A stretch of DNA of 64,000 nt from Streptosporangium roseum DSM 43021 (GCF_000024865.1 NC_013595.1:9858001-9922000), one strand, 5' to 3'; counted from the stretch's first letter, positions 9,475-18,585 are shown. Translations and numbers: made by a program. The notes: generated from the letters alone by a model not told the origin.

Positions 9475-10390
9475 AACGGATCCTCGGGTCGAGCACGGCG
9501 TAGAGCAGGTCGACGACCAGGTTGGCCAGGATGTAGATCAGCACCAGCACGGTCACGATGCCGACGACCACCGACTGTTCGCGCAGGTAGACCGAGCTGA
9601 AGAGCTGCTGGCCGATACCGGGCAGATTGAAGATCGTCTCGGTGATCACGGCACCGCCCATCAGCGTGCCGAGGTCGGCGCCGAGATAGGTGATCAGCGG
9701 GATCAGCGCGTTGCGCAGCGCGTGCCGCCCGACGACCCGGCGCCGGGGCAGGCCCTTGGCCACCGCGGTGCGGATGTAGTCGGCCCGCAGGGTCTCCACG
9801 AGGCTGGTCCGGGTGAGCCGGGTGAGGTAGGCGATCGACGTCCCGGCGAGCACGAAGCCGGGCAGCAGGTAGCTGCGCCAGCCGTCCGTGACGCCCGCGA
9901 CGGGGAAGAGGCCGACCTTGACCCCCAGGAGCAGCTGGAGCACGAAACCGGTGACCAGCGTGGGAATGGAGATCAGCACCAGCGTGGACGCGAGGACCAT
10001 GGAGTCCTGGGCCCTGCCGTGGCGCAGCGCCGCGTAGAGGCCGAGGCCGACTCCGATGACCGCCTCCATGACCAGGGCCGTCATCGCCAGGTTGATGGTC
10101 ACCTGGAACTTGCCGGCCATGATGTCCGTGACCGGGACCCCGGCGAAGGTGGTGCCGAAGTCCCCGCCGAACAGGCCCGACAGGTAGTACCAGTACTGCA
10201 CCAGGAACGGGTCGTTCAGGTGGTACTGCTCCCGCAGGATGGTGACGATGTTGGGGTCCATCCGCTTCTCGCCCGCCAGCGCCGCGATGGGGTCACCGGG
10301 CAGCGCGAAGACGATGGCGTAGATGAGCAGGGTGGCGCCCAGCAGGACAGGTATCGCCTGGATCAGGCGCCTGATGATGTAACGGCTCAT
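9467..10390 (-). CDS. peptide ABC importer permease (DppB type)
   Basis: A 307-residue six-helix permease. It starts with the diagnostic MSRYIIRRLIQAIPVLLGATLLIY helix (only the first residues cited as typical), has the periplasmic-side loop ALPGDPIAAL and the coupling loop TAVAKGLPRRRVVGRHALRN. It is coupled by overlap to the DppC-type gene and lies about 120 bp after the binding-protein gene. Confidence 0.92.
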   Translation of the reverse strand: MSRYIIRRLIQAIPVLLGATLLIYAIVFALPGDPIAALAGEKRMDPNIVTILREQYHLNDPFLVQYWYYLSGLFGGDFGTTFAGVPVTDIMAGKFQVTINLAMTALVMEAVIGVGLGLYAALRHGRAQDSMVLASTLVLISIPTLVTGFVLQLLLGVKVGLFPVAGVTDGWRSYLLPGFVLAGTSIAYLTRLTRTSLVETLRADYIRTAVAKGLPRRRVVGRHALRNALIPLITYLGADLGTLMGGAVITETIFNLPGIGQQLFSSVYLREQSVVVGIVTVLVLIYILANLVVDLLYAVLDPRIRYE

Positions 10391-10511
10391 TCAAGCCTCC
10401 CGTACATGCCTCGGGGACGCCCCCGCGGCACCGCCGGGGTGTGCGGTGCCGCGGGGGCTCCCGGAGGCAGCCCATGGGGCCGGGCTCACGCGCCCGGCCC
10501 GCAGCCATCCG

Positions 10512-12143
10512 TCAGGCGACCTTCTCCACCTGGGCCCACTCGACCTGGTTGAGGAGGTTGATCTTGATGCCCTTGACATGCTGGGAGAACGCGGCGTTCG
10601 TCCGGTAGAAGTACACCGGGATGTACGGCAGTTCCTTGATCAGGATGTCGTCGGCCTGCTGGTAGTACTTCAGGCCCTGCGCCTGCGTCGCGGCGCTGTC
10701 GCCCTTGGCGAGGAGGTCGTCGAACGCCTTGTTGGACCAGCCGGCGTAGTTGGAGCCGGTCTTGATCGCGACGGTGGAGAAGACCGGGGTCAGGTAGTTC
10801 TCCGCGGACGGGTAGTCGATCGCCCAGCCCATGCGGAACATGCCGCCGTAGGTCTTCTTGTCGAGCTCGTCGAGGATCGAGGCGAACTTCTCGAACGGCT
10901 TCACCGTGACCTGGACGCCGAGGTTGGCGCGGAGGTTGTTGGCGACCGCCTCGATCCACTCCTTGTGCGGGCCGTCGGAGTTGTAGCCCAGCTCCAGCGT
11001 CTTCGGGCCACCGTTGTCGGCGTACTGCGTCTTGGCCTTGGCCGGGTCGTAGGTGCAGACCGCGCAGGCGCCCGGACGGTAGCCGTCGAGCAGCGGGTTG
11101 ATGAAGTCGTCGGCCGGGGCGCGGGTGCCCGAGAAGACCGTCTCGGCGATCGTCTTGCGGTCGATGGCCAGGGAGATGGCCTCGCGGACCTTCACGTTCG
11201 CGTAGGTCTTGTTGTACTGCATCGGGAAGCCGATGTAGCCGACGCCGGCGTCGGCCTCGTCCATGTAGCGCTCGCCGAGCTCGGCCTTGGCGCTGGCGAT
11301 CGCCGAGGGGGGCAGCGAGTCGTGGACGTCCAGGTTGCCCGCGCGCAGGTCGTTGAACGCGGTCTCGGCGCTGGCGTAGAGCTTGAACTGGAGCTTGTCG
11401 AACTTCGGCTTGTCCCCGGGGAACTTGTCGTACCGGGTCAGGTCGATCGCCTGGTCGGTGCCCTTGTTGTAGGGCTTGTCGAACTTGAAGTAGCCCTGCC
11501 CGATCGGCTGCTTGGCGTACGCCTCGGTGACCTTGCCGTCCTCACCGAAGGCGGCCTTGGGCAGCGGGTAGAACGACGTGTAGCCCAGCATCGTCTTGAA
11601 CTGCGAGAACGGCTTGGTCAGGGTGACCTTGAGCGTGCTCTCGCCGACGGCCTTGAGGCCCTTCATCTCCTTGGTGGAGACGGTCTTGCCCTCGCCCGGG
11701 TTCAGGTCGGCCCAGCCCTCGACGCGGCTGAAGAAGCCGTTGGCACCCTGGGCGTTGTCCTGGTTGGCGGCGAAGTTCCACGCGTCGACGTAGTTCTGCG
11801 CGACCAGCGGCTCGTCGTTGTGCCAGGTGTAGCCCGGCTTGAGCTCAATCGTCCACGTCTTGTTGTCGGTCGTCTTGATCGACTCGGCGACGTCGTTGAC
11901 GACCTGCTTGTTCTCGTCGTAGCTCACCAGCGGAGCGAAGACGGCGGCCAGCACCTCGGAGCCCTCGGACTCGGTGGTGTCACCGGGGTAGAAGAGCTTC
12001 TGGGGCTCGCCGAGCTCCATGCGCACGGGCTGGTCGGCGGAGGCCGTCCCACCGCCCGTGGAGCCCTGGCTGCCGCACGCGGCCAGCCCCAGAGCGAGCA
12101 GCGCGGTGCCGGCGGTGATCCGTGCGCCCTTAGTAACGCGCAT
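10512..12143 (-). CDS. peptide-binding lipoprotein of the ABC importer (family 5)
   Basis: A 543-residue extracytoplasmic solute-binding protein. The N-terminus is a lipoprotein signal with lipobox LAAC (Cys near residue 24), followed by a Gly/Ser/Thr linker and the two-lobed family 5 domain (YDENKQVVNDVAESI and the later YNSDGPHKEW region). It captures oligopeptides at the membrane and delivers them to DppB/C. The ATG was chosen because AGGGAGG lies upstream and the signal peptide starts there; the longer open frame is spurious. First gene of the operon. Confidence 0.92.
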   Translation of the reverse strand: MRVTKGARITAGTALLALGLAACGSQGSTGGGTASADQPVRMELGEPQKLFYPGDTTESEGSEVLAAVFAPLVSYDENKQVVNDVAESIKTTDNKTWTIELKPGYTWHNDEPLVAQNYVDAWNFAANQDNAQGANGFFSRVEGWADLNPGEGKTVSTKEMKGLKAVGESTLKVTLTKPFSQFKTMLGYTSFYPLPKAAFGEDGKVTEAYAKQPIGQGYFKFDKPYNKGTDQAIDLTRYDKFPGDKPKFDKLQFKLYASAETAFNDLRAGNLDVHDSLPPSAIASAKAELGERYMDEADAGVGYIGFPMQYNKTYANVKVREAISLAIDRKTIAETVFSGTRAPADDFINPLLDGYRPGACAVCTYDPAKAKTQYADNGGPKTLELGYNSDGPHKEWIEAVANNLRANLGVQVTVKPFEKFASILDELDKKTYGGMFRMGWAIDYPSAENYLTPVFSTVAIKTGSNYAGWSNKAFDDLLAKGDSAATQAQGLKYYQQADDILIKELPYIPVYFYRTNAAFSQHVKGIKINLLNQVEWAQVEKVA

Positions 12144-12646
12144 TGTAGTAATTCCTCCCTTTGCAGGCGGACGTCGCCATCGAGGTCCCGTAGCCCGGAC
12201 AGCCCGGAAGGGGAGGTTGTGGTCCCCGTCCCCCGCCATCCCGGCCAAGGTGCTGACGCCACACCAGTCGGACGCGACTATCCCGCACCGCTCCACACCT
12301 AGATGTCTCTGTGATGTTGCAGTTCGGTCACGCATGTGCCGATTCGGCTCCATACGTCTACCAGCATGACTGATCCAATCCCCCAGGGAGGCCATAAGCA
12401 GACATATGGGCACATGTAGGGAGGGAACGGTCACGTCAAAATACCTCTGGGTCAGGAGTGCTTGCATCCATTGCCCACGTACGACCCCCACCTGGGCTAA
12501 CGTTGACCTCGTCGCAGGGGGACCGGAGGTTCGCAGGCGAACCGCACAATTGCCCTGGAACCTCCTTGGTGGAGATCCCGTCCAATGTGTGCGGCGGAGC
12601 ACCGCCGTAGGCACTTCAACCACTCGCATCCAATAGAGTCCTTGCC
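12144..12646. other. divergent intergenic region
   Basis: About 500 bp between the importer operon and the polysaccharide exporter genes. It holds the binding-protein ribosome site and the -10 of the exporter permease. Its base composition is lower in G+C than the genes. Short open frames here have no ribosome site or codon bias; I see no further gene. Confidence 0.6.
12634..12639 (+). promoter_or_regulatory. -10 box for leaderless exporter mRNA
   Basis: TAGAGT lies seven bases before the ATG of the permease gene; there is no ribosome binding site. Confidence 0.45.
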
Positions 12647-13588
12647 ATGAGCCAGCCGGAATCCGCGATCGCGGACGCCCAGGCGGGCGGCCCGAGTAAC
12701 GGCACCCCAGACAAGGGGCAAGAGCCGCTGGCCAAGCTCGCCGAGCGTTACGGACTTCGGCGTGCCATCGCACGCCCCAGTCTGCCCGTCTACCTGCGTC
12801 AGTTGTGGGAACGACGGCACTTCGTCATGACGTACGCGACCTCGCGCAACGTCTCGAAGTACAGCAACTCAGCCCTGGGCCAGCTCTGGCAGGTCCTCAC
12901 CCCGCTGATGAACGCCGGGATCTACTGGCTGATGTTCGGCCTGATCCTGGGCGCGGACAAGGGGATCCAGAACTACCCCGCCTTCCTCATCACCGGGATG
13001 TTCGTCTTCACCTACACCCAGCGCTCGGTGAGCAGCGGCGCCAAGTCGATCTCCGGCAACCTGTCGCTGATCCGCGCCCTGCACTTCCCCCGCGCGGCGC
13101 TCCCGTTCGCCTACACGATCCAGGAGTTCCAGCAGCTGCTGATCTCCATGGGCGTGCTGGTCGCGCTGGTGCTCGTCACCGGCGAGGCGCCCACATGGTT
13201 CTGGCTGCTCATTCCGGTCGCCCTGCTCCTGCAGACCATGTTCAACGTCGGCGCCAGCCTGGTCCTGGCCCGCGTCGGCTCCACCGCCCGCGACCTGAAC
13301 CAGCTCCTGCCGTTCATCATGCGCACCTGGCTCTACGCCTCCGGCGTGTTCTTCTCCATCCAGGGGAAGGTGGTGGGCGCCGAGGGAGACGTGGTCCGGC
13401 AGTGGATCGCCGACATCATGTACTTCAACCCCGCCGCCGCCTACATCGAGCTCATGCGCGACCTGCTCATGGAGTCGCATGCCCCCCGGCCGTACATCTG
13501 GTACGTCTGCATATTCTGGGCGGTGTTCGCCTTGATCGGTGGCTTCTGGTACTTCTGGCGAGCCGAGGAGAAGTACGGCCGTGGCTGA
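12647..13588 (+). CDS. ABC exporter permease (TagG/polysaccharide type)
   Basis: A 313-residue ABC-2 permease: a roughly 55-residue cytoplasmic N-terminus, then six hydrophobic segments, with the QLWQVLTPLMNAGIYWLMFG region and a conserved re-entrant part near MYFNPAAAYIELMRD. Relatives export teichoic acids or O-antigen-type polysaccharides. The ATPase gene follows with an 8-bp overlap. The message seems leaderless. Confidence 0.88.
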   Translation: MSQPESAIADAQAGGPSNGTPDKGQEPLAKLAERYGLRRAIARPSLPVYLRQLWERRHFVMTYATSRNVSKYSNSALGQLWQVLTPLMNAGIYWLMFGLILGADKGIQNYPAFLITGMFVFTYTQRSVSSGAKSISGNLSLIRALHFPRAALPFAYTIQEFQQLLISMGVLVALVLVTGEAPTWFWLLIPVALLLQTMFNVGASLVLARVGSTARDLNQLLPFIMRTWLYASGVFFSIQGKVVGAEGDVVRQWIADIMYFNPAAAYIELMRDLLMESHAPRPYIWYVCIFWAVFALIGGFWYFWRAEEKYGRG

Positions 13589-14435
13589 GTTGACCGAGGA
13601 GCTGTCCAGCGTGAAGGCTGAGGAACCCGGCGTCCCCACCAAGGACGTCAGGGTGTACCCCAACCCTGACCCCGTCGGCAACAGCCGCACGGGCACCCCG
13701 ACGGTCATCGTGGACGACCTGCACATCATCTACCGCGTGTACGGCGCGGCCACCGAGGCCGAGAAGGGCAACGCCGCCAACGCCCTCATGCGCCTTCTCA
13801 AGCGCCAGGGCAGGCCGCAGATGAAGGAGGTCCACGCCGTCCGCGGCGTCTCCTTCGTGGCCCACCACGGCGACGCCATCGGCATCATCGGCCGTAACGG
13901 CTCGGGCAAGTCCACCATGCTGCGCGCCATCGCCGGGCTCCTGCCGCCCCACTCGGGCGCGGTCTACACCGACGGCCAGCCCTCCCTGCTCGGCGTCAAC
14001 GCCGCGCTGATGCGCGAGCTCACCGGCGAGCGCAACATCGTGCTGGGCTGCTACGCGATGGGCATGAACCCCGCACAGGTGAAGGAGAAGTACGACGAGA
14101 TCGTCGACTTCTCCGGCATCGGCGAGTTCGTGCAGTTCCCCATGTCGACCTACTCCTCCGGCATGGGCGCCCGCCTCCGCTTCGCCATCGCCTCGGCCAA
14201 GGCCCACGACGTGCTGCTCATCGACGAGGCCCTGGCCACCGGCGACCGCGACTTCAAGCGCAAGAGCCAGGAGCGCATCAAGCAGATGCGCGACGAGGCC
14301 GGCACGGTCTTCCTGGTGGCGCACAACCTCGACGTGATCGAGGAGACCTGCAACCGGGTCATCTGGCTGCACAAGGGCAAGATCAAGATGGACGGCGACC
14401 CCAAGACGGTGCTCGCCGCCTACAACAGCGGCTGA
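13581..14435 (+). CDS. ABC exporter ATP-binding protein (TagH/polysaccharide type)
   Basis: A 284-residue ATPase with a roughly 45-residue extension before the nucleotide-binding domain. Walker A is GRNGSGKST (104-112), the signature YSSGMGARLRFAIA and Walker B VLLIDEALATGD; the SGMGxRL form and D-EALATGD are typical of polysaccharide/teichoic-acid exporters. The GTG inside the permease stop region has a good site (GAGGAGAAG), so the longer frame was rejected. It drives the TagG-like permease. No glycosyltransferases are nearby to define the cargo. Confidence 0.88.
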   Translation: MAELTEELSSVKAEEPGVPTKDVRVYPNPDPVGNSRTGTPTVIVDDLHIIYRVYGAATEAEKGNAANALMRLLKRQGRPQMKEVHAVRGVSFVAHHGDAIGIIGRNGSGKSTMLRAIAGLLPPHSGAVYTDGQPSLLGVNAALMRELTGERNIVLGCYAMGMNPAQVKEKYDEIVDFSGIGEFVQFPMSTYSSGMGARLRFAIASAKAHDVLLIDEALATGDRDFKRKSQERIKQMRDEAGTVFLVAHNLDVIEETCNRVIWLHKGKIKMDGDPKTVLAAYNSG

Positions 14436-14487
14436 CGGCGCCCCAGCCCCGCCGCCCTGGCGACGGCCCACAACGCGTCGCCAGGCC

Positions 14488-14578
14488 GCCCACGAACGCC
14501 GCCGGGGCCACGTCGGACCGCCTGCGACAACGGCCCACGAACGCCGCCGGGGCCACGTCGGACCGCCTGCGACAACGG
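14488..14578. repeat. 45-bp perfect tandem duplication
   Basis: Two identical 45-bp units (starting GCCCACGAACGCCGCC, ending TGCGACAACG) lie 50 bp after the exporter gene, in a non-coding gap. Confidence 0.9.
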
Positions 14579-14681
14579 ATCACGACGTACCGCCCGGCCG
14601 CCCACCGCACCGCCCGCGGCGCCCCCGGGCAGCAGGGCAAGATGAGAGCGACAGACAAGACGCTCCCACCGGAGGTGAATC

Positions 14682-15203
14682 GTGTCCCCACGGCCACCGA
14701 TTCCATATGACTTCCTGCCGCAGGTCCCCACGCTGACCGTCGAGAGCGACGACGTCCGCGACGGCGAGACCATGTCCGAGGCCCAGGTGTTCGACGACTG
14801 GGGGGCGACCGGGCAGAACATCTCCCCGCACCTGCGCTGGTCGGGGGCCCCCGAGGGTACCCTCAGCTACGCGGTGACGTGCTTCGACCCCGACGCCCCC
14901 ACCGGCAGCGGATTCTGGCACTGGCTGCTGTTCGACATCCCCGCCGACGTGACCGAGCTGCCCACCGGGGCGGGCGCCGCCGGCTCCCACTCCGGCGTGC
15001 ACGGCCGCAACGACTACAGCACCCACGCCTACGGCGGCGCGGCCCCGCCGCCCGGCTGGCCGCACCGCTACATCTTCGCGGTGCACGCCCTCGACGTGGA
15101 CAAGCTCGGCGTGGACGCCGACACGCCGCCCGCCGTGGTGGGCTTCAACATCACCGCCCATACCCTGGCCCGCGGATATATCGCACCTGTGTACGAAACC
15201 TGA
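14682..15203 (+). CDS. YbhB/YbcL family PEBP-like protein
   Basis: A 173-residue phosphatidylethanolamine-binding-protein homologue. Family marks are NISPHLRWSGAPEGT (about residues 46-60), the DPDAPTGSGFWHWLLFDIP core with the ligand-site DPDAP and HW motifs, and GVHGRNDYSTHAYGGAAPP. No signal peptide, so cytoplasmic. The biochemical role of bacterial PEBPs is largely unknown. The GTG start follows GGAGGTG. Confidence 0.9.
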   Translation: MSPRPPIPYDFLPQVPTLTVESDDVRDGETMSEAQVFDDWGATGQNISPHLRWSGAPEGTLSYAVTCFDPDAPTGSGFWHWLLFDIPADVTELPTGAGAAGSHSGVHGRNDYSTHAYGGAAPPPGWPHRYIFAVHALDVDKLGVDADTPPAVVGFNITAHTLARGYIAPVYET

Positions 15204-15234
15204 GGGACACGCGAACGCTCAGGCGGGCAATCGA

Positions 15235-15280
15235 CTGACATCGTGATCGGCGTTCCGCTATGATTCGAACGTTGTTTCGA
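15235..15280 (+). promoter_or_regulatory. promoter with LexA/SOS-type box at the start site
   Basis: CTGACA (15235), an 18-bp spacer and TATGAT (15259) form a good vegetative promoter. Directly after the -10 lies TCGAACGTTGTTTCGA (15265-15280), one mismatch from the actinobacterial LexA consensus TCGAACnnnnGTTCGA. LexA bound here would cover the transcription start. Confidence 0.7.
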
Positions 15281-15295
15281 TCTTAGGAAGCCGTC

Positions 15296-15475
15296 ATGGA
15301 GTGGGGGCGCGCGATGCGAGAGCTGTCGACCGCGATCGACCACCTGGCCACAGAGGACCCGTCCGAGATTCCCCGTCTCCAGCTCGTCGAGCAGCTCATC
15401 GAGCTGCACTGGCAGATGGCCAGACTTCAGGCCCAGATCGCCCGCCGCACCACCGTGCGGGGACCAGGCCTCTGA
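15296..15475 (+). CDS. 59-aa protein behind a LexA-like box
   Basis: A short gene with AGGAAG before its ATG encodes 59 residues, mostly one amphipathic helical stretch (LQLVEQLIELHWQMARLQAQ) and a basic end. Its MRELSTAIDHLATEDP start recalls the N-terminal segment of DUF222/13E12-type HNH nuclease genes, some of which are LexA-regulated in mycobacteria; there is no HNH domain here. It may be an independent SOS-induced small protein or a remnant of such a gene. The promoter, LexA-like box, ribosome site and a perfect terminator make it a complete transcription unit. Confidence 0.65.
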   Translation: MEWGRAMRELSTAIDHLATEDPSEIPRLQLVEQLIELHWQMARLQAQIARRTTVRGPGL

Positions 15476-15479
15476 AAAA

Positions 15480-15521
15480 CAGCGAGAGACCGGCCGGTGC
15501 GCACCGGCCGGTCTCTCGCTG
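15480..15521. terminator. perfect 21-bp palindromic terminator
   Basis: CAGCGAGAGACCGGCCGGTGC is followed immediately by its exact reverse complement. It lies between convergent genes and can serve both. Confidence 0.85.
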
Positions 15522-15591
15522 TCGCCGCGCATGCCTCGCGGCGTCGCCGTGCGTACCCCGCGGCGCGGCGCGCCGTCGTGCGTCGCCGTGA

Positions 15592-16584
15592 CTACTCGGC
15601 GGCGACCCTGGTGGTGCTCATGGTGGTGTCGGCCAGCGAATGGACGGCCCCGGTGAGGGCCTTGGCGCCCGCCTCTCCGCTGTTGCCCACCAGCGGCGCG
15701 AGCTCGTCGGCGGCGGCGGACCGGACGATCGGGGCGACGGCCCCGGCGACCGGCTCGGCCTCGGCCGGAGACACGGTGCCCACCAGCGGGGCGAGCGTGC
15801 CCGCCTGCTCGGCCCCCTGGGGAACGGCCTGGTTCGCCGCGTCCACGAGGCCGCCGATCTCGGCACGCTTCTCACTGAGTCCCGCGACCGCCTCGGCGGA
15901 GGTCTGAGCGGTCTCGGCGGCCGACGTGGTCGTAGCGGGCACGGCGGCGAAGATGTCACTGAGGTTCTGGGACCCCTGGGCGGCGGGCAACGGGCCGTTC
16001 TGCGCGGTGCCGTCCAGCGGGCTGCCGGGGGCAGGGTCGACCACGGAGGCGCCAGGAGCAGGGTCGACCACAGAGGTGCCGGGGGCGGGATCGCCTACGG
16101 AGGTGCCGGGGGCAGGGTCGACCACAGAGGTGCCGGGGGCAGGGTCGACCACAGAGGTGCCGGGGGCAGGGTCGACCACGGAGGCGCCGGGGGCAGGGTC
16201 GCCCACGGAGGCGCCGGGGGCAGGGTCGCCCACGGAGGCGCCGGGGGTGGGATCGACCGCGGAGGTGCCGGCGAGCTCCTCGGCGGTGCCCGTGAGCGTC
16301 CACCACAGGCGCTCGGTGCCGACCCGCCAGCCGCCCGTCATGCTGCTCGGCAGGCCCTGGTCATCCCGCATCCCGAACACCGGACCCTGGTCACCCATGT
16401 TGCCGAGCTGCACGTTCCCCTCATCGAGCAGGCCGAAGGTGAGCCCTCCGAGCACGTGGGAGAGACCGTCGGTCCCGTCCTGCCCGGCGGGGATGTCGTA
16501 CGACCGGGCCTGGGCGGGGGCGCAGATCGCCGCCGCGAGACCGAACGCCGCCACGGCCACAGCCGCCTTGATGAATCGCTTCAT
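15592..16584 (-). CDS. secreted protein with nine nonapeptide repeats
   Basis: A 330-residue protein: Sec signal peptide (cleavage near AQA-RS), a roughly 80-residue N-terminal domain with Trp-rich WWTLTG, then nine 9-residue repeats of the form (V/G)DPAPG(A/T)SV at about residues 110-189, then an Ala/Glu-rich, probably helical C-terminal region. The Pro-rich repeat looks like a cell-wall-spanning spacer. No sortase motif or hydrophobic tail is seen. I do not recognise the family; its function is unknown. Confidence 0.8.
   Translation of the reverse strand: MKRFIKAAVAVAAFGLAAAICAPAQARSYDIPAGQDGTDGLSHVLGGLTFGLLDEGNVQLGNMGDQGPVFGMRDDQGLPSSMTGGWRVGTERLWWTLTGTAEELAGTSAVDPTPGASVGDPAPGASVGDPAPGASVVDPAPGTSVVDPAPGTSVVDPAPGTSVGDPAPGTSVVDPAPGASVVDPAPGSPLDGTAQNGPLPAAQGSQNLSDIFAAVPATTTSAAETAQTSAEAVAGLSEKRAEIGGLVDAANQAVPQGAEQAGTLAPLVGTVSPAEAEPVAGAVAPIVRSAAADELAPLVGNSGEAGAKALTGAVHSLADTTMSTTRVAAE
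16018..16257 (-). repeat. nine in-frame 27-bp tandem repeats
   Basis: The DNA coding for the nonapeptide array. Copies are nearly identical, differing mainly at GAC/GTC and ACC/GCC-type positions, which suggests recent copy-number change. Confidence 0.85.
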
Positions 16585-17027
16585 GATTGCCTTCCCAGAC
16601 TGTGATCGGCCCGCTTGACTTTCATGGAACCGCGAGAAAAGCGGGCCTAAAACCCCGAATTACCGGCGGGCGCGATTTGGAGGGCTGCACGAAACGCGCC
16701 GGCCGGAAGCTGCATCGGCATTTGTATCACCGTCCCGAGCGACCCCCGGCCCATTCACGATGATCGAATTATCGGCAGCGGCAGAGTCTGGAGCCCCAGC
16801 ATGGACACGCCGGGCGGGTCCTGGGACCCGCCCGGCGCGGCCGGTAAATCTGGAAATAGTCCTGCGAAGGATTACGGTCCGCCAATCCGTATGCCGCAAA
16901 ACCGCGGCACCCGGGAGCACATCTCGGCGGCCCCGGAGACAGGAACCCGGGAAAGAGGCGGGAAAGAGAGTCCACCGGTCACGGCGTCAGACTTTCCGGT
17001 CGCCGCACACCTTCTTGACCGTGTGGA
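16585..17027. other. intergenic region with two hairpins
   Basis: Between the repeat protein and the radical SAM gene, both on the minus strand. A stem GGCCCGCTT/AAGCGGGCC (16611-16646) lies in the 5' leader of the repeat-protein gene. A second hairpin with 13-bp arms (GCCGGGCGGGTCC, 16809-16836) is a likely terminator for the radical SAM gene. Lower G+C than the genes; no convincing gene. Confidence 0.55.
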
Positions 17028-18413
17028 TCAGGCGGACAGCCGCTGGGGGACCGTCGCCGGCTCGAAGGGGTCGGAGGGGCCGAGAAGCTCAGGGAGCTCG
17101 GGAAGCTCGGGAAGTTCGGAGGATTCGAAGGGGAAGCGGTCGGCGAACGCCGGTCGCAGATCGGTCAGCCACGCGGCCGTGGGGTCGTAGCGCGCGAAGA
17201 AGGGACGCCCGACCAGCTCGGGGTCGCGCGCCTGGATGAGGTGGAGCACGAAGACCTTCTGCCCCGCGATCTCCGCGACGCCGTCCACGCAGACCTTGCC
17301 GGGCGTGGCCGACATGGAGGGACCCCGCACCGTGCGGCACAGTCCCGAAACGCTCGCGTAGGCGTCCCTGAAGATCTCGTGGGCGCGGGCGAGGGGGACC
17401 GCGAAGTAGTCCTGGGGCCCGGTGTCCCGTTCGACGAACATGTAGTAGGGCACCATGCCCATGGTGAGCTGCCTGCGCCACATGGACGACCAGGTCGCGG
17501 GGTCGTCGTTGATCGTCCTGATCAGCGGCGCCTGGGTCCGGATCACCGCGCCGGTGGCGAGGATCCCGGCCACGGCGGCCTCGGCGACGGGGGACTCCAT
17601 CTCTCTCGGGTGCGAGAAGTGCGCCATGAAGGCCAGGTTCTTGCCCGCGTCCACCACGGACGCGAACAGGCGCAGCGTGTCGGCGGCATCGGGGTCGGAG
17701 ACGAACCGCTGCGGCCAGTAGGCCAGCGACTTGGTGCCGATGCGGATGGATTCGAGCTGCTCCAGTTCGAGCAGCGGCTCCAGGTAGCGGCGGAGCACCG
17801 ACTCACTCATGATCATGGGATCGCCGCCGGTGAACAGCACGCTGGTCACCCGGGGGTGTTTCTTCAGGTAGCCGACGAGGTTGTCGACATCGTCGGAGGC
17901 GAACTTGAGATCGGGCTCCCCGATGAACTGCGCCCACCGGAAGCAGTAGGTGCAGTACGCGTGACAGGTCTGGCCCTGCTTGGGGAAGAAGAGCACCGTC
18001 TCCGGATATTTGTGCTGCATCCCCGGCATCGGGTCCTCGCCGACGCGCGGGACGTTGAGGTCGAGCTGACCGGCCGGGTGCGGGTTGAGCCGCATCCTGA
18101 CCTCGCGTGCCGCCGCCTGGATTTCCGCGTTCGGGGCGCCGGCGCGCAGGAGACCTGCGAGTCTGGTGACGTCCGGCTCGGGCAGCATGTCCGCCTGAGG
18201 GAAGACCAGACGATATATGGGGTCATCGGGGATGGCCGACCAGTCGATGAGCTGATCCACCACGTAGGCGTTGGTACGGAAGGGCAGGACGGTCGCCACC
18301 GCCCTGATCCGGAGCCGCTCCTCGTCCCCGAGGCCGGCCCGTAGCAGGAGGTCGTCCAGATGCTTGGCGGTGTAGGCCCGGAAGCCGCGCGCAGAGCCTT
18401 CCTTCAAGATCAC
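17028..18413 (-). CDS. KamA family radical SAM enzyme (lysine 2,3-aminomutase-like)
   Basis: A 461-residue radical SAM protein. The cluster motif CHAYCTYC (about residues 150-157, CxxxCxxC) and TGGDPM near 200 match lysine/glutamate 2,3-aminomutases, which use SAM and PLP to shift an alpha-amino group to the beta carbon. The end has a Glu-Leu-Pro triplet repeat. The GTG was chosen because GGAGG sits nine bases upstream; an alternative ATG at 18587 would overlap the divergent gene's start. There is no obvious pathway partner nearby, so product and role (beta-amino acid, osmolyte or natural-product building block) are open. Confidence 0.85.
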   Translation of the reverse strand: MILKEGSARGFRAYTAKHLDDLLLRAGLGDEERLRIRAVATVLPFRTNAYVVDQLIDWSAIPDDPIYRLVFPQADMLPEPDVTRLAGLLRAGAPNAEIQAAAREVRMRLNPHPAGQLDLNVPRVGEDPMPGMQHKYPETVLFFPKQGQTCHAYCTYCFRWAQFIGEPDLKFASDDVDNLVGYLKKHPRVTSVLFTGGDPMIMSESVLRRYLEPLLELEQLESIRIGTKSLAYWPQRFVSDPDAADTLRLFASVVDAGKNLAFMAHFSHPREMESPVAEAAVAGILATGAVIRTQAPLIRTINDDPATWSSMWRRQLTMGMVPYYMFVERDTGPQDYFAVPLARAHEIFRDAYASVSGLCRTVRGPSMSATPGKVCVDGVAEIAGQKVFVLHLIQARDPELVGRPFFARYDPTAAWLTDLRPAFADRFPFESSELPELPELPELLGPSDPFEPATVPQRLSA

Positions 18414-18549
18414 TAATTCTTTCCTCCGTTTTTTGTCGGTCTTCGTGTAAACCTCTCCAGCCGGTCGCGCGTCATGGCGCTTATATACCCGGACGTAATT
18501 ACCCCTACGGCTGGTTCCACTCTCGGGCAAGTTCGCCAGTAAGTTCCTG

Positions 18550-18578
18550 TCGCGATATATCTCGAATCGCCGTACAAT
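18550..18578 (+). promoter_or_regulatory. imperfect palindrome and leaderless -10 in a divergent promoter region
   Basis: TCGCGATATATCTCGA (18550-18565) is an inverted repeat with one mismatched pair, AT-rich in a GC-rich genome. TACAAT (18573-18578) follows, seven bases before the ATG of the DUF1707 gene. It is a plausible operator for both divergent genes; the regulator is unknown (PadR-type operators look similar). Confidence 0.5.
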
Positions 18579-18585
18579 CCTTCTC

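Noticed and set aside
12406..12636. 76-residue frame upstream of the exporter permease
   Set aside because: Atypical codon use, no ribosome site and an overlap with the permease promoter.
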